From NCBI RefSeq assembly GCF_900143075.1, contig NZ_FRCY01000012.1, forward strand, positions 62,001-126,000: a stretch of DNA of 64,000 bases. Direction: 5' to 3'. The position numbers and the translations under genes were made by a program. Each line of letters starts with the position of its first letter. The first letter of the stretch is position 1. A model generated the notes under the pieces. The model did no database searches, had not been told where the DNA came from, and saw nothing but the letters and a program-made list of their open reading frames with translations. The DNA comes from Cyclobacterium lianum. Lineage in GTDB: Bacteria > Bacteroidota > Bacteroidia > Cytophagales > Cyclobacteriaceae. Of this stretch, positions 55,037 to 63,278 are shown one piece after another.

Positions 55037-55690
55037 ATGAAACGTTTCAATTTATTATCAGAACCCACCGAGATGCTTTACAACCAGGGGAAATCCGCTA
55101 TGACGGACTACCATCTCATCGCCGCCATCGCCAATATCGGGGTAGACAAAGCCCGGGAGATCCTTAAACTGGCAGATAATAGGCTTTCGGAACTCGCCAA
55201 ATGGGACATGGAAAAATTTCTCAAAATAGAGGGCATCGGATTTACCCGGGCCACAGCACTGGTCACTTCCTTTGAACTGGGAAGAAGAAGAATGGTTGAA
55301 CAACCGGATAAAAGAATCAAAATCAACTGTTCCCAGGATGTGTACAATTGTATGAAGCCGTATCTCTTCGATGAAGTTGTGGAGCACTTTTACATCGTTT
55401 TATTAAACCGAAATAATCAAGTGGTAAAACTCCATAAGATCAGTTCAGGAGGAACTTACGGTACCTTGGCGGATCCCAAGTTGATCTTCAAGAAGGCTTT
55501 GGATTACCTTGCCTCGGGATTGATCCTGGTGCATAATCACCCTTCCGGAAATCTTAACCCTTCCGAATCGGACAAGCGGCTAACGCAGCGGCTGATTGAA
55601 GTCGGAAAAAGCCTGGAAATACCGGTCCTGGATCATTTGATTTTTACCGATGCTTCCTACCTCAGTTTTGCAGATGAAGGCCTGATATAG
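55037..55690 (+). CDS. radC: RadC/JAB-domain family protein
   Basis: A 217 aa protein. The N-terminal helix-hairpin-helix region (MEKFLKIEGIGFTRATALVTSFELGRR, about 55-82) can bind DNA, and the C-terminal RadC/JAB (MPN) domain has the metal motif VHNHPSGNLNPSESD (about 165-180) with the upstream Glu in VVEHFYIVLLNRNNQ. RadC proteins are metal-dependent JAB-like enzymes whose substrate is not settled; solitary copies are common on Bacteroidota ICEs and islands. It has a structured leader and a strong terminator, so it is transcribed alone. Confidence 0.92.
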   Translation: MKRFNLLSEPTEMLYNQGKSAMTDYHLIAAIANIGVDKAREILKLADNRLSELAKWDMEKFLKIEGIGFTRATALVTSFELGRRRMVEQPDKRIKINCSQDVYNCMKPYLFDEVVEHFYIVLLNRNNQVVKLHKISSGGTYGTLADPKLIFKKALDYLASGLILVHNHPSGNLNPSESDKRLTQRLIEVGKSLEIPVLDHLIFTDASYLSFADEGLI

Positions 55691-55703
55691 GCCTTCATTT
55701 TTA
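55676..55703 (+). terminator. Terminator overlapping the radC stop codon
   Basis: GAAGGCCT (55676-55683) pairs perfectly with AGGCCTTC (55689-55696) over a 5-base loop, followed by ATTTTTAA. The stop codon TAG lies in the loop and the second arm. Confidence 0.85.
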
Positions 55704-56179
55704 AACAAGTGAATGGGATTTTAGTTTTGATAAATCTCATTCACTTTGTTCCAAATTCCACTCATCTGCTGGTTAAAGTACTTTAAATAGCATTCAGAAA
55801 CATGATCCTTAAATATTTTCACTTTTTTATCTTCCGCCTTGCAGATTTTGGCGTTAAAAATTCCGGGCAGTGCGGTGGGAAGAACAGAGGCATGTTTGAC
55901 GAGGGGTTTGAGTGAAATATGAATCTTTTATGGAGTAATTTTAAAACCCCGAGGAGTTTGCCTATGTGAGGGTGGGGTCCGGAATTTAGCCAAAAGATGC
56001 ACAGCGGCGGGGTTTTTTGGTTACTTTTTTGACCTGCAGCAAAAAAGTGACAGGGGTAATATATGGTAGGAAGCCAAATCAGTTAAAACCAGGGTTCAAT
56101 AGTGGTATCGACCATCCAAATGCAATTTTGGTCAATTCATTTCATTAATACTGTTATAATTGTGTTACCTAAAAATATA
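55704..56179. other. Intergenic region with a gene remnant and repeats
   Basis: On the minus strand an open frame of about 70 codons ends in KYFNQQMSGIWNKVNEIYQN (stop near 55720), but its upstream part lacks a start, so it may be the tail of a lost gene. Next to it, AACCCCG near 55945 and CGGGGTTTTTT near 56007 form a wide inverted repeat, and ACTTTTTTG (56023-56031) with CAAAAAAGT (56040-56048) a perfect hairpin around ACCTGCAG, which could terminate in both directions. Confidence 0.45.
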
Positions 56180-56719
56180 TCAATATAAACCCACAGCCCA
56201 CCTAAGTAGAACCACCAATAGGGTAGGGGTACAGCTAATGGCTAGGGCTTTACTAACTCCCAGTTCAAATTCATGCCCTAACAAAATGGCAAAAAACAGG
56301 TAAAACCCCAACCAGAAAATATAACTCAACTCCTCCATATCTAACAGCCCCAATCCCATAAATGAGGGTTGGTGAAGCATTTCCGAAAGCGTTCCGCCAT
56401 CTTCGATTCCATACAAGACAAGGAGATAAATTAGGCAATTGAGAATAATGGGAATGAATGATATGGTAATGGCAAAGCCCATCTTCTCGGGATTGACTTT
56501 TTCATTCAGCAGGGTAAACATCAGTCCGGATGTCAGCATGTAAAAGACAAAAAGCATCAAGGGAACAAAAAGGCCAATCAGATTGCTGATGCCCCGAAAC
56601 AACCTGAACAGCTCCATATTTTCCAATTCACCGGACTGAAGAGAATAGGACCGGCTGGATATCCAGTAAAACAGGATGGAAAGGGTAAATAGAACGATAT
56701 AAGGCAGGTATTTTTTCAT
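56180..56719 (-). CDS. Yip1-like five-helix membrane protein
   Basis: A 179 aa integral membrane protein with about five helices (8-24, 45-68, 80-104, 126-148, 157-177). The order of helices and the motif DMEELSYIFWLGFYLFFAILLGHEFELGVSKALA are reminiscent of bacterial Yip1-domain proteins. It overlaps the SpoIIM-like gene by 4 bp (ATGA type), so they are translated together. In a cluster with a secreted Gly/Ala-rich peptide it may be a transport or immunity membrane protein; no direct evidence. Confidence 0.7.
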   Translation of the reverse strand: MKKYLPYIVLFTLSILFYWISSRSYSLQSGELENMELFRLFRGISNLIGLFVPLMLFVFYMLTSGLMFTLLNEKVNPEKMGFAITISFIPIILNCLIYLLVLYGIEDGGTLSEMLHQPSFMGLGLLDMEELSYIFWLGFYLFFAILLGHEFELGVSKALAISCTPTLLVVLLRWAVGLY

Positions 56720-57234
56720 CCGGAGAAACTGACATAAACTTCCAAAACAGCGGCTAATAACAGGATGACCAGGGTAGTGGCTGAGAGGATCAAGAACTTT
56801 TGGTAGTCAAATTGATGGCTCCTTCCAAGTATGAATTTTTTGAGTAGATATAGTCCGAGGTAAAACCCAAGCGAACCCGAAGGAATGATGGCCACGATTT
56901 CGATGGCATGGGGGAGCAGGTGTCTTATAATTAAGATAGATGAAAAATTTTCCCCTGCCACAGATAGGGCATAACCCAATACGGCACCATTGTAAAAAGT
57001 ATTCAGAATAGAAATGGTGCCCAGGGAAAAACCACCAGCTATATTGATCAGGGCCACGGATATATTGTTTCCGGCAATGGAACAGAACAACTTTGATTTG
57101 GAATCAGCCATCATTGCTACCGTTGGCTGGACTTCCGGTAGGCTAAAATCAAAATCAGAATCCATATAATACCCTACCAGCATCCCGGTCAGGTAGACGG
57201 CGGCAGCTGATAGGGTAAGGAGTTTAGCGTTCAT
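56716..57234 (-). CDS. SpoIIM/DUF95 family membrane protein
   Basis: A 172 aa protein with helices at about 5-23, 55-80, 86-106, 112-136 and 148-168. The sequence NNISVALINIAGGFSLGTISILNTFYNGAVLGYAL and LLPHAIEIVAIIPSGSLGFYLG contains the family's typical N-x-x-x-A-x-x-x-x-x-x-G-x-x-x-G and PHGxxEL/I-like (here PHAIEI) motifs. DUF95/SpoIIM proteins are needed for sporulation engulfment in Firmicutes and, more to the point here, for production or export of circular bacteriocins. It follows the small peptide gene by 6 bp. Confidence 0.8.
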   Translation of the reverse strand: MNAKLLTLSAAAVYLTGMLVGYYMDSDFDFSLPEVQPTVAMMADSKSKLFCSIAGNNISVALINIAGGFSLGTISILNTFYNGAVLGYALSVAGENFSSILIIRHLLPHAIEIVAIIPSGSLGFYLGLYLLKKFILGRSHQFDYQKFLILSATTLVILLLAAVLEVYVSFSG

Positions 57235-57240
57235 GGCTCA

Positions 57241-57504
57241 CTACATACCGGCAGTGGCTCCTGCGATCATCCCTCCGGCAGGGCCTGCCACCATGCCAAC
57301 GCCAAAGCCCCATGCGGCAGCATCTATTAGGCCAATGGCATTGATGGCCAATCCAGCTTCAGCCGAAGCGCCTCTTCGTGCGGCCAGGTAACTAATTCCC
57401 GCCCAAACTTCTCCTTCTTTAGGCGCGGCTTGTTCCACACTTCCCATCGCGAAACTGCCACAAATGGCAATCAGGATAAACAGACCTTTCATTTTAGTTT
57501 TCAT
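57241..57504 (-). CDS. Secreted Gly/Ala-rich peptide, bacteriocin-like
   Basis: An 87 aa precursor: a Sec signal peptide (MKTKMKGLFILIAICGSFAMGS), a short acidic spacer (VEQAAPKEGEV) and a hydrophobic C-terminal part of about 50 residues with many Ala and Gly, ending GFGVGMVAGPAGGMIAGATA and GM. It contains several GxxxG motifs, as in two-peptide class II bacteriocins and membrane-inserting peptides. It stands directly upstream of a SpoIIM/DUF95 gene and a further membrane protein. Cytotoxic or signalling function is inferred only from this composition and context. No ABC transporter or leader peptidase gene is visible nearby. Confidence 0.6.
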   Translation of the reverse strand: MKTKMKGLFILIAICGSFAMGSVEQAAPKEGEVWAGISYLAARRGASAEAGLAINAIGLIDAAAWGFGVGMVAGPAGGMIAGATAGM

Positions 57505-57528
57505 ACTTGTTTTGTTTTAGTGAATGAA

Positions 57529-57864
57529 TCAAATAAAAAAGGAAATGGCTTTTGAAAATCTAGTATTGAAATAGAGGTACAAGGATACCAGGCCAAATGC
57601 GGTGAGGGCATGGACGAATCCGATCAGGAATGCCATCACGATATCTTCGTGCAGGTAGAATACAATTTGTTCGGGTACCACAAACGACAAAAATCCGATC
57701 ACATAGCCCCAGGTGAAGGATTTGGTTTTCTGCGGAACCACAGCACCCCCGCACCTGGGACAGGCAAAGGCATGATCGTTTTTGACTTTCAGGATTACCC
57801 GAAAGGGCAGCTTTTTGTCACAATGCGGGCAGGTAAACGATTCTTTTTTCTCCATATTTCTCAA
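57529..57864 (-). CDS. Zinc-ribbon membrane protein
   Basis: A 111 aa protein. The first 45 residues form a zinc ribbon with two CxxC pairs (FTCPHCDKK and FACPRCGGA), followed by two or three membrane helices (about 52-68, 71-88, 92-105). It starts at ATG 57864 (MRNMEKKES; the second Met at residue 4 is possible). It is the first gene of the minus-strand cluster with the secreted peptide; a role in membrane-based regulation or immunity can be imagined. No known family assigned. Confidence 0.7.
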   Translation of the reverse strand: MRNMEKKESFTCPHCDKKLPFRVILKVKNDHAFACPRCGGAVVPQKTKSFTWGYVIGFLSFVVPEQIVFYLHEDIVMAFLIGFVHALTAFGLVSLYLYFNTRFSKAISFFI

Positions 57865-57927
57865 TCAGGACCGGTGGACTCTAAGACCCCGAACCCTAGT
57901 TGTATTAAAATATAAAACGATTGTTTC

Positions 57928-57955
57928 TATTTTCTAAACAATAATATAGAAAATA
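57928..57955. promoter_or_regulatory. Palindromic site in the divergent region, first
   Basis: TATTTTCTA (57928-57936) and TAGAAAATA (57947-57955) form a perfect 9 bp inverted repeat with an AT-rich centre. It lies in the 5' untranslated part of the minus-strand cluster, 64 bp from its first start codon, and 84 bp from the XRE gene on the other side. It is a candidate binding site for the XRE protein. Confidence 0.5.
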
Positions 57956-57991
57956 TACCTATTTTCAAAACAGTTATTTGATTTTTAGTAA

Positions 57992-58037
57992 CAAAAGTAT
58001 CGGATAGCTAAATTGATGTATTCTAAAACGATACATC
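57992..58037 (-). promoter_or_regulatory. Minus-strand -7 box next to a second palindrome
   Basis: On the minus strand TACTTTTG (57999-57992) fits the -7 box for the zinc-ribbon/peptide cluster. Immediately upstream of it, GATGTAT (58015-58021) and ATACATC (58031-58037) form a perfect inverted repeat that covers the -33 area and ends one base before the XRE start codon. Binding there could repress both the cluster and the regulator gene itself. Confidence 0.5.
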
Positions 58038-58038
58038 C

Positions 58039-58269
58039 ATGACAGATTTGGGCTTGTATTTAGCCAAAAGGACGGTAAACAAAGCAGAAGTTTCCCGGCG
58101 CACGGGCATCAGCAAATCCCGCCTAACCCAGCTGACTTCCAACGACTCCGCCAAACTCCGGGCCGACGAACTCTACCTGATCGCCCTGGCCATCAATGTG
58201 GACCCTGGGGAGATGTTTAAGGAGTTGTTTGGGGGGTTGGGGTTGAGGGAAAAGAAAGATAAGGCATAA
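58039..58269 (+). CDS. XRE-family HTH regulator
   Basis: A 76 aa single-domain repressor: MTDLGLYLAKRTVNKAEVSRRTGISKSRLTQLTSND is a Cro/C1-type helix-turn-helix (recognition helix ISKSRLTQLTSN), and LRADELYLIALAINVDPGEMFKELF completes the five-helix fold. It is divergent from the zinc-ribbon/peptide cluster and separated from it by two palindromes, so it likely controls that cluster and itself. A 5'-truncated, 45-codon copy of this gene is at 60247-60384. Confidence 0.88.
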   Translation: MTDLGLYLAKRTVNKAEVSRRTGISKSRLTQLTSNDSAKLRADELYLIALAINVDPGEMFKELFGGLGLREKKDKA

Positions 58270-58699
58270 TGTCAAAATTCACCCCCTCCAAAAAATCAAA
58301 CACCATTCCTTCTTTTCACTGAATAGAAGAATTAACCCATCGTTTTAGAGTGGAAATAAAATACGATTCTCCCAAGCGAGAGAACATAGTATTTCTGTTA
58401 TCGATGAACTGTAATTGAATAAATTAATTTAAAACTTATAATTACTCCATCTCATCTAACAACATATTAGATTTTGTGTGGGTTAACTCAAACCCTTGTT
58501 ACCCTTGAACATGAAATGCACCGGATACCACATATTCGAGTGCATTTTTTTTGGTTTGTCATATTTGATCGGGAAAAAGCAAAAAAAAATTTCAGAAAAT
58601 ACAACACACACCAACGAAAGGTAAGGTACCCCCTAGGTATTTGGTAGGGAAATCCTTTCTGAATAGCAAAACTAAAGACCCGTTTGAAGGTGGTGACAC
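58270..58699. other. Intergenic region after the XRE gene
   Basis: There is no gene. It contains the terminator at 58514-58552 and, at about 58624-58660, a segment (ACCCCCTAGGTATTTGGTAG and GGAAATCCTTTCT) that recurs in diverged form at 59646-59682 on the other side of the next gene. Confidence 0.55.
58514..58552 (+). terminator. Rho-independent terminator
   Basis: AAATGCAC (58514-58521) pairs with GTGCATTT (58540-58547), followed by a run of eight T in total. It can end the XRE transcript, which stops 245 bp upstream. Confidence 0.7.
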
Positions 58700-59533
58700 C
58701 TAACTAAAGCCGTCCATCCATTTATCCTCATTCTTGATTAATGGATCATACCAATCAGCCTTAGCACGAGCCCATTCAATCCACGTTGACAAATTTTCTT
58801 TAGATGAGCAATTAGATTCAATAAAACTAAGATAAGCCCTCAGTTGCTGTGCTTCTGCCCACCGCTTACTTTCTTGCAACAATTCCGAGAACCTTTTCTG
58901 TTCATCATCTTTTTTTTGCTTGATTTCTTTTCTAACCCTTTCCTCCTCTTCATATTTTTTTCTCATAATTTCCCGCCTGATGTTTTCTTCTGCTTCCTTT
59001 TTGGCAAAGTATTCAATAGCACCAATAATCCTCCCCAGCTTGTTTTCAAGTAAAGTGTAGGGAGTGTCGCCCCATTCTTTTATCACCCACATATCAATCA
59101 ATTGAATAAAAAGATGACCTGTGGGAATTAACTCCCGGGTATCCCAACTTTTTTCTTTTTTTCTTTCGCTCCGGCATTTCTCCCAAAATCTTATCTCTAC
59201 TTTTTCATCGTTAATTTTTACAAAAGTTTTATCCCCAATTAATAGTTGATGTTTTCGTCCTTTTAGGGCCTTAACGAAGGTATCGATAATTGGTAAAGCC
59301 CTATTGAGGTTTTCCAACTTAATCGAGGTATTGAAGTAACCAGACCTGGTAGATATGATCCCCTTCCTTTCGTAAGAAGTTCTATGGTCTTTTGATTTTA
59401 AATGATTTTTTAATGCCACCACCAGGGGGTCAGGCTTAGTAAGATTAGCAGGGACAATCAGATTTATTGACCCATTATTTGATATTTCTTTGATGATTGC
59501 TTCCAATTCAGGATTCGCCATGTTTTTGAGCAT
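58700..59533 (-). CDS. Unknown protein with central coiled coil
   Basis: A 277 aa cytosolic protein. Residues 1-180 are mixed alpha/beta. Residues about 182-222 form a highly charged helix (EEERVRKEIKQKKDDEQKRF). The C-terminus LSTWIEWARAKADWYDP is a pattern I have met at the end of unnamed proteins on mobile elements in several phyla, often together with charged helices, but no function is known to me. It is convergent with the XRE gene and flanked by a pair of imperfect direct repeats (58624 and 59646). The ATG at 59518 is an alternative start. Confidence 0.7.
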   Translation of the reverse strand: MLKNMANPELEAIIKEISNNGSINLIVPANLTKPDPLVVALKNHLKSKDHRTSYERKGIISTRSGYFNTSIKLENLNRALPIIDTFVKALKGRKHQLLIGDKTFVKINDEKVEIRFWEKCRSERKKEKSWDTRELIPTGHLFIQLIDMWVIKEWGDTPYTLLENKLGRIIGAIEYFAKKEAEENIRREIMRKKYEEEERVRKEIKQKKDDEQKRFSELLQESKRWAEAQQLRAYLSFIESNCSSKENLSTWIEWARAKADWYDPLIKNEDKWMDGFS

Positions 59534-59707
59534 AGTAATATTCAGTACCGGGTTGTAAATGATTGCATATCAAAATAATACAGTAAAATATTTTTATAAA
59601 AAAAAATTGAAAAATAATTTTTGCCCCCCTACCCATGGTGAAGTATACCCCCCTATGTTTTGGTGGGGAAAATCCCTTCCGACATTGTCAAATCAAAATT
59701 TTATTGT

Positions 59708-60115
59708 ATGAAAAAGGAATTGTTAGATTTCTATGAGGAAATGTTTCACAGGGGTGATTTTCTTTGGAAAATGTTTAGCCGTAGGCATCCATATCACCAA
59801 TTAATTTCATTCATCGCAGACAACCACTTTACCCGGGAAGGTAATAATCGGGTCCCATCTTTAGCTTACACCTGTGCAAAGGTCGAGATTTCATTGGATG
59901 AATTGGAAACGCAGCTGGGCCACATGAAGGAAAGGATAGAAAACTATTTTTATCAGAATGGGGAATTCGAGCATAGCATTCATCTCTATTTGGATTTGCC
60001 TTTTGCAGGTACTGTTTTTTTCTTTAACCAGGAAGAAGGGGAATTAAACTGCCTATTGAAGGTCAAAGTGAAGTTGGACTTTGAGCTTGGTGTTCCAATC
60101 CAATCCTTATTGTAG
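59708..60115 (+). CDS. Small protein of unknown function
   Basis: The frame is open from 59660, but the ATG at 59708 (MKKELLDFYEEMFHRGDFLW) is the more natural start and gives 135 aa. The protein is soluble, with an acidic helical first half (LDELETQLGHMKERIENYFYQ) and a beta-rich second half (HSIHLYLDLPFAGTVFFFN). No family recognised. It is followed by a strong terminator, so it is a single-gene unit. Confidence 0.65.
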   Translation: MKKELLDFYEEMFHRGDFLWKMFSRRHPYHQLISFIADNHFTREGNNRVPSLAYTCAKVEISLDELETQLGHMKERIENYFYQNGEFEHSIHLYLDLPFAGTVFFFNQEEGELNCLLKVKVKLDFELGVPIQSLL

Positions 60116-60145
60116 GATATGTAAAATTAATTTTAGCCTTAAGAT

Positions 60146-60193
60146 TCTCCTCCTGGATTCATATGATTTGACCAGGGGGAGATTTTAATTTTT
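60146..60193 (+). terminator. Strong Rho-independent terminator
   Basis: TCTCCTCCTGG (60146-60156) pairs with CCAGGGGGAGA (60172-60182; eleven pairs, one G-T), followed by TTTTAATTTTTATT. It lies 30 bp after the preceding stop codon. Confidence 0.88.
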
Positions 60194-60246
60194 ATTAAAG
60201 GAAAAGGTCAGAAAAACGATTTACTTTTGGGACTACTATTTCAAAT

Positions 60247-60384
60247 ATGCGATCGGCAAATGCAATGTTCTCAGCAACAGCCAATGACTCCGCCAAACTC
60301 CGTGCAGACGAACTTTACCTGATAGCCCTGGCCATCAATGTGGATCCGGGGGAGATGTTTAAGGAGTTGGGGTTGAGGATCTGA
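60247..60384 (+). pseudogene. 5'-truncated duplicate of the XRE regulator gene
   Basis: From 60280 the frame reads NDSAKLRADELYLIALAINV and then DPGEMFKEL, nearly identical in protein and DNA to residues 37-66 of the regulator at 58039, but the helix-turn-helix half is gone and replaced by MRSANAMFSATA. The gene ends GLRI instead of GLGLREKKDKA. It cannot bind DNA in the normal way; dimerisation with the full-length protein is conceivable. Confidence 0.75.
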
Positions 60385-60468
60385 AACGATGAGGAATAGT
60401 TTTTTCGAATTAACGTATAGTGTGGGTTTTTTCTTGAGAAAAATCAGTTACTGAAATAGACTTATTTT

Positions 60469-60529
60469 TTCGGCAAATATTAATTTAAACTGCCGAAGTT
60501 TTGAAATTTTAATTTTTAAACTAAATTTG
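60469..60529 (+). promoter_or_regulatory. Promoter and operator-like palindrome of the type I R-M operon
   Basis: TTTG (60500-60503), 18 bp spacer, TAAATTTG (60522-60529) is an excellent Bacteroidota promoter; the start codon follows 11 bp later, so the leader is very short. Just upstream TTCGGCA (60469-60475) and TGCCGAA (60491-60497) form a perfect inverted repeat that touches the -33 box, a likely operator, possibly for the first gene product. Confidence 0.7.
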
Positions 60530-60540
60530 CCTAAGTAAAG

Positions 60541-61263
60541 ATGAAAAACACTGATCTAGCACATAGTCTTAAAATACATTTTTCAGGTAAACAAGAATTT
60601 ACTACCAAAGAAATCACGGATACCCTTCAAGAGCATTTTCCTGATTTGTCTGGCAGTACTATAGCCTGGAGGCTCAATCAACTAAAAAAAGACAAACTTC
60701 TTTATCAGATAGGTAGAGGTCTCTACACTTTTGATTACAAACCCGAATTTTCACCCGAACTCAGCTTAAAATCCAAAAGACTTTTCAATCGGGTTAAAGG
60801 CATCTATACGGGTGAAATAGTCATGTGGGATACCACCCTATTGAATACCATTGGTGGTAATGACATCTCCAAGTATTGGGTTTTTATTGCATTGAACAAA
60901 GATGATTTGGATTCCTTATTTGATGAGATGTTATCCTTCAGCAAAAAAGTCTATCTGCAACCTGACAAAGAAACAACTGCCCGATACCTCATCCCACAGA
61001 ATGAAGCTATCATTTTAACGGCGTTGATCTCTGAGACACCGACGGAACGATCAGGCGACTATCTATCTCCCAGCATTGAAGCAATCCTGGTAAATGCATG
61101 GTTTGAGTATGAACAGTTTTTAGAGCCTATCGGCTTAGACATTCACAAACTTTACGTACAGGCATTTGCTAAGTACAATGTGAATAAAAGTAAGCTGTTA
61201 CGCTATGCATCCAGACGAGATAAAAGAAAAGAAATTAACGAACTACTAAAATCCATAGCATAA
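60541..61263 (+). CDS. AbiEi-like winged-helix protein (DUF6577 type)
   Basis: A 240 aa protein. The first 60 residues (FTTKEITDTLQEHFPDLSGSTIAWRLNQLKKDKLLYQIGRGLYTF) are a winged helix with the G-x-G-x-Y-x-F wing that is typical of AbiEi antitoxins and of the DUF6577 family. The rest resembles the AbiEi C-terminal region (YLIPQNEAIILTALISETPTE). It is the first gene of a type I restriction-modification operon and ends TAATG, sharing one base with hsdM. A role as transcriptional regulator of the operon, possibly through the palindrome at 60469, is likely; no nucleotidyltransferase toxin is adjacent. Confidence 0.75.
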   Translation: MKNTDLAHSLKIHFSGKQEFTTKEITDTLQEHFPDLSGSTIAWRLNQLKKDKLLYQIGRGLYTFDYKPEFSPELSLKSKRLFNRVKGIYTGEIVMWDTTLLNTIGGNDISKYWVFIALNKDDLDSLFDEMLSFSKKVYLQPDKETTARYLIPQNEAIILTALISETPTERSGDYLSPSIEAILVNAWFEYEQFLEPIGLDIHKLYVQAFAKYNVNKSKLLRYASRRDKRKEINELLKSIA

Positions 61264-63275
61264 TGTCAACAGAAGTACTTGATCAAGAAGATATTGTCTT
61301 AGAAGATAACCAACTGGTATGTATACTTTCTGGTGAAATTAAGAAGGTAAAAGCCCAAGAGACCAACCTGCAATCTGTAATCCTTATGCTTAATGAGGAA
61401 TATGGCTTTGACTTGTCTGACATGGAACGTGATTTCACTATCCAATATACTGATCCCGATACAGGAAAGCCTAAGAAGCAAAAAGTTGAGTTAGTGATAT
61501 TTGAAAAAGGGAAAACACATGAGCAGGATTTTATCACTCATATATGCGTTGTTCTTGACGATAAGATCAAAGCTGAAGACAAAAAGAAGGGTGTAAAACC
61601 TACTTTGGAAAACGCCATGGGTGCCGTGGAAAGCTGTGTCTTCGGCCTTTGGGCAAACGGCTCCAGTTATCACTACCTACAGAAGGAAGATGATGCCATG
61701 GGATTTGATTATGACTTTGTGGATCTTTCTGACTTTCCTGGTGAAGGAGAGACACTAGATGACTTGGACAGAGCTGATCGTTCATCGAGCAAGAAGCCCG
61801 CTAATGACTCCTTGATAAAGGTATTTAAACGCTCTCACGATTATATCTATGGCAATGAAGGGAGAAAGAAGGACGCTTTCTGGCAATTGCTTAACCTGAT
61901 CTTCTGCAAGCTCTATGATGAGAAGCGAAGGTTTATGCCCTCTGAAGAAAGCTACCGCAGGAAGTTTTGGGTAGGCGTAAAAGAGCAAAACACAGAGGAA
62001 GGTAGAAAGGCAGTAGCTGAACGGATTAAAGGGTTATTTGAAGAGCTTAAAACAGATGAAATCTTTTCGGAAGTTTTTGATGGTAATGAAGCCATTGGAC
62101 TAACCGATAAAGGCTTAGCCTTTATAGCAGGTGAACTTGCTAAATACTCATTCCTTGACGCATCCGTTGATGTGAAAGGAATGGCCTATGAAACGATTGT
62201 CAGTAACACACTGAAGCAAGAAGCGGGTCAGTTCTTCACACCACGAAACATCATTAAGGCAATGGTCGAAATGATGAACCCAACAGAAACAGATAGGATT
62301 TTAGACCCCTGTTGTGGTTCAGGAGGATTCCTAGTAATGGCATTAGACCATGTGCGCAAGCAAATAGCATCGGAACTTCACCCTGATCTCGATGGTCCTT
62401 TGTTGGCTGAGAAATTCAATTCATTTGAAGTAAATGAACGTGTGCGTGAATATGCCGAGAGGTGCATATTCGGTTTTGACTTTGATCCAGATCTAAAAAA
62501 AGCCGCACGAATGAACATGGTAATGGCTGGAGATGGACATGCCAACATTTTTCATGTCAATTCCCTTGCCTATCCCAATTGGGAGCACCCGGAGGAGATT
62601 CAGAAAATCAATGCCTCTATCAACAAAAGCTTGTCCGACATGAAGGATATTGAGTCGAGATATGGCAATGACGCTCGTGGTAAGTTTGATATGGTATTTA
62701 CCAACCCGCCATTTGGAGCCAAGGTGAAGGTTGAACAAGAAGTAGCCAGTCAATACTATCTATCGAAATACAGCGATGCGCCTGAAGTGCTGTTCATTGA
62801 AGCCTGCTATAACTACTTGAAACCAGGTGGTAAGATGGGAATTGTTTTGCCAGATGGTATTCTTGGCAACCCCAACACTTTACTTGTGCGTGAATGGATA
62901 TTGGATAAGTACAAAATACTGGCCTCAGTAGATTTAGCAGTAGAGGCATTTCTGCCACAGGTTGGTGTGCAAGCCTCTCTACTCTTTTTACAGAAAAAAA
63001 CGGAATTAGAGCGCCAACTAGCACAGGACAGTGCTGAAGACTATAAGGTTTTTATGGCCATTGCAGAAAAACTAGGTAAGGACAGAAGAGGCAATCCGAT
63101 CTATATGAGAGATGAAGATGGTGCGGAAATCCTGTTTGATACCGAAACTAATTACATAATCCATAAAAAGGATGGAGAATTAGAGGTAAAAACTAGAAAA
63201 GAGAAGATAAAGCAATTGGATGATGACCTTCCGAAAATTACTAAAGCGTTTCATAAACAGACTAAAAAGATTTAG
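61263..63275 (+). CDS. hsdM: Type I restriction-modification methyltransferase, HsdM
   Basis: A 670 aa N6-adenine methyltransferase. Residues about 1-190 form an extra N-terminal domain with a nuclease-like or HsdR_N-like look (DKIKAEDKKKGVKPTLENAMGAVE). The HsdM helical domain comes next, then motif I DPCCGSGGFLVMALD (about 348-362) and motif IV TNPPFGAK (about 478-485), the SAM-binding and catalytic sites. The enzyme would methylate adenines at the site chosen by HsdS. The usual HsdM is about 500 aa; the N-terminal extension marks a subclass. The HsdS gene follows by 3 bp. Confidence 0.92.
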   Translation: MSTEVLDQEDIVLEDNQLVCILSGEIKKVKAQETNLQSVILMLNEEYGFDLSDMERDFTIQYTDPDTGKPKKQKVELVIFEKGKTHEQDFITHICVVLDDKIKAEDKKKGVKPTLENAMGAVESCVFGLWANGSSYHYLQKEDDAMGFDYDFVDLSDFPGEGETLDDLDRADRSSSKKPANDSLIKVFKRSHDYIYGNEGRKKDAFWQLLNLIFCKLYDEKRRFMPSEESYRRKFWVGVKEQNTEEGRKAVAERIKGLFEELKTDEIFSEVFDGNEAIGLTDKGLAFIAGELAKYSFLDASVDVKGMAYETIVSNTLKQEAGQFFTPRNIIKAMVEMMNPTETDRILDPCCGSGGFLVMALDHVRKQIASELHPDLDGPLLAEKFNSFEVNERVREYAERCIFGFDFDPDLKKAARMNMVMAGDGHANIFHVNSLAYPNWEHPEEIQKINASINKSLSDMKDIESRYGNDARGKFDMVFTNPPFGAKVKVEQEVASQYYLSKYSDAPEVLFIEACYNYLKPGGKMGIVLPDGILGNPNTLLVREWILDKYKILASVDLAVEAFLPQVGVQASLLFLQKKTELERQLAQDSAEDYKVFMAIAEKLGKDRRGNPIYMRDEDGAEILFDTETNYIIHKKDGELEVKTRKEKIKQLDDDLPKITKAFHKQTKKI

Positions 63276-63278
63276 AGA

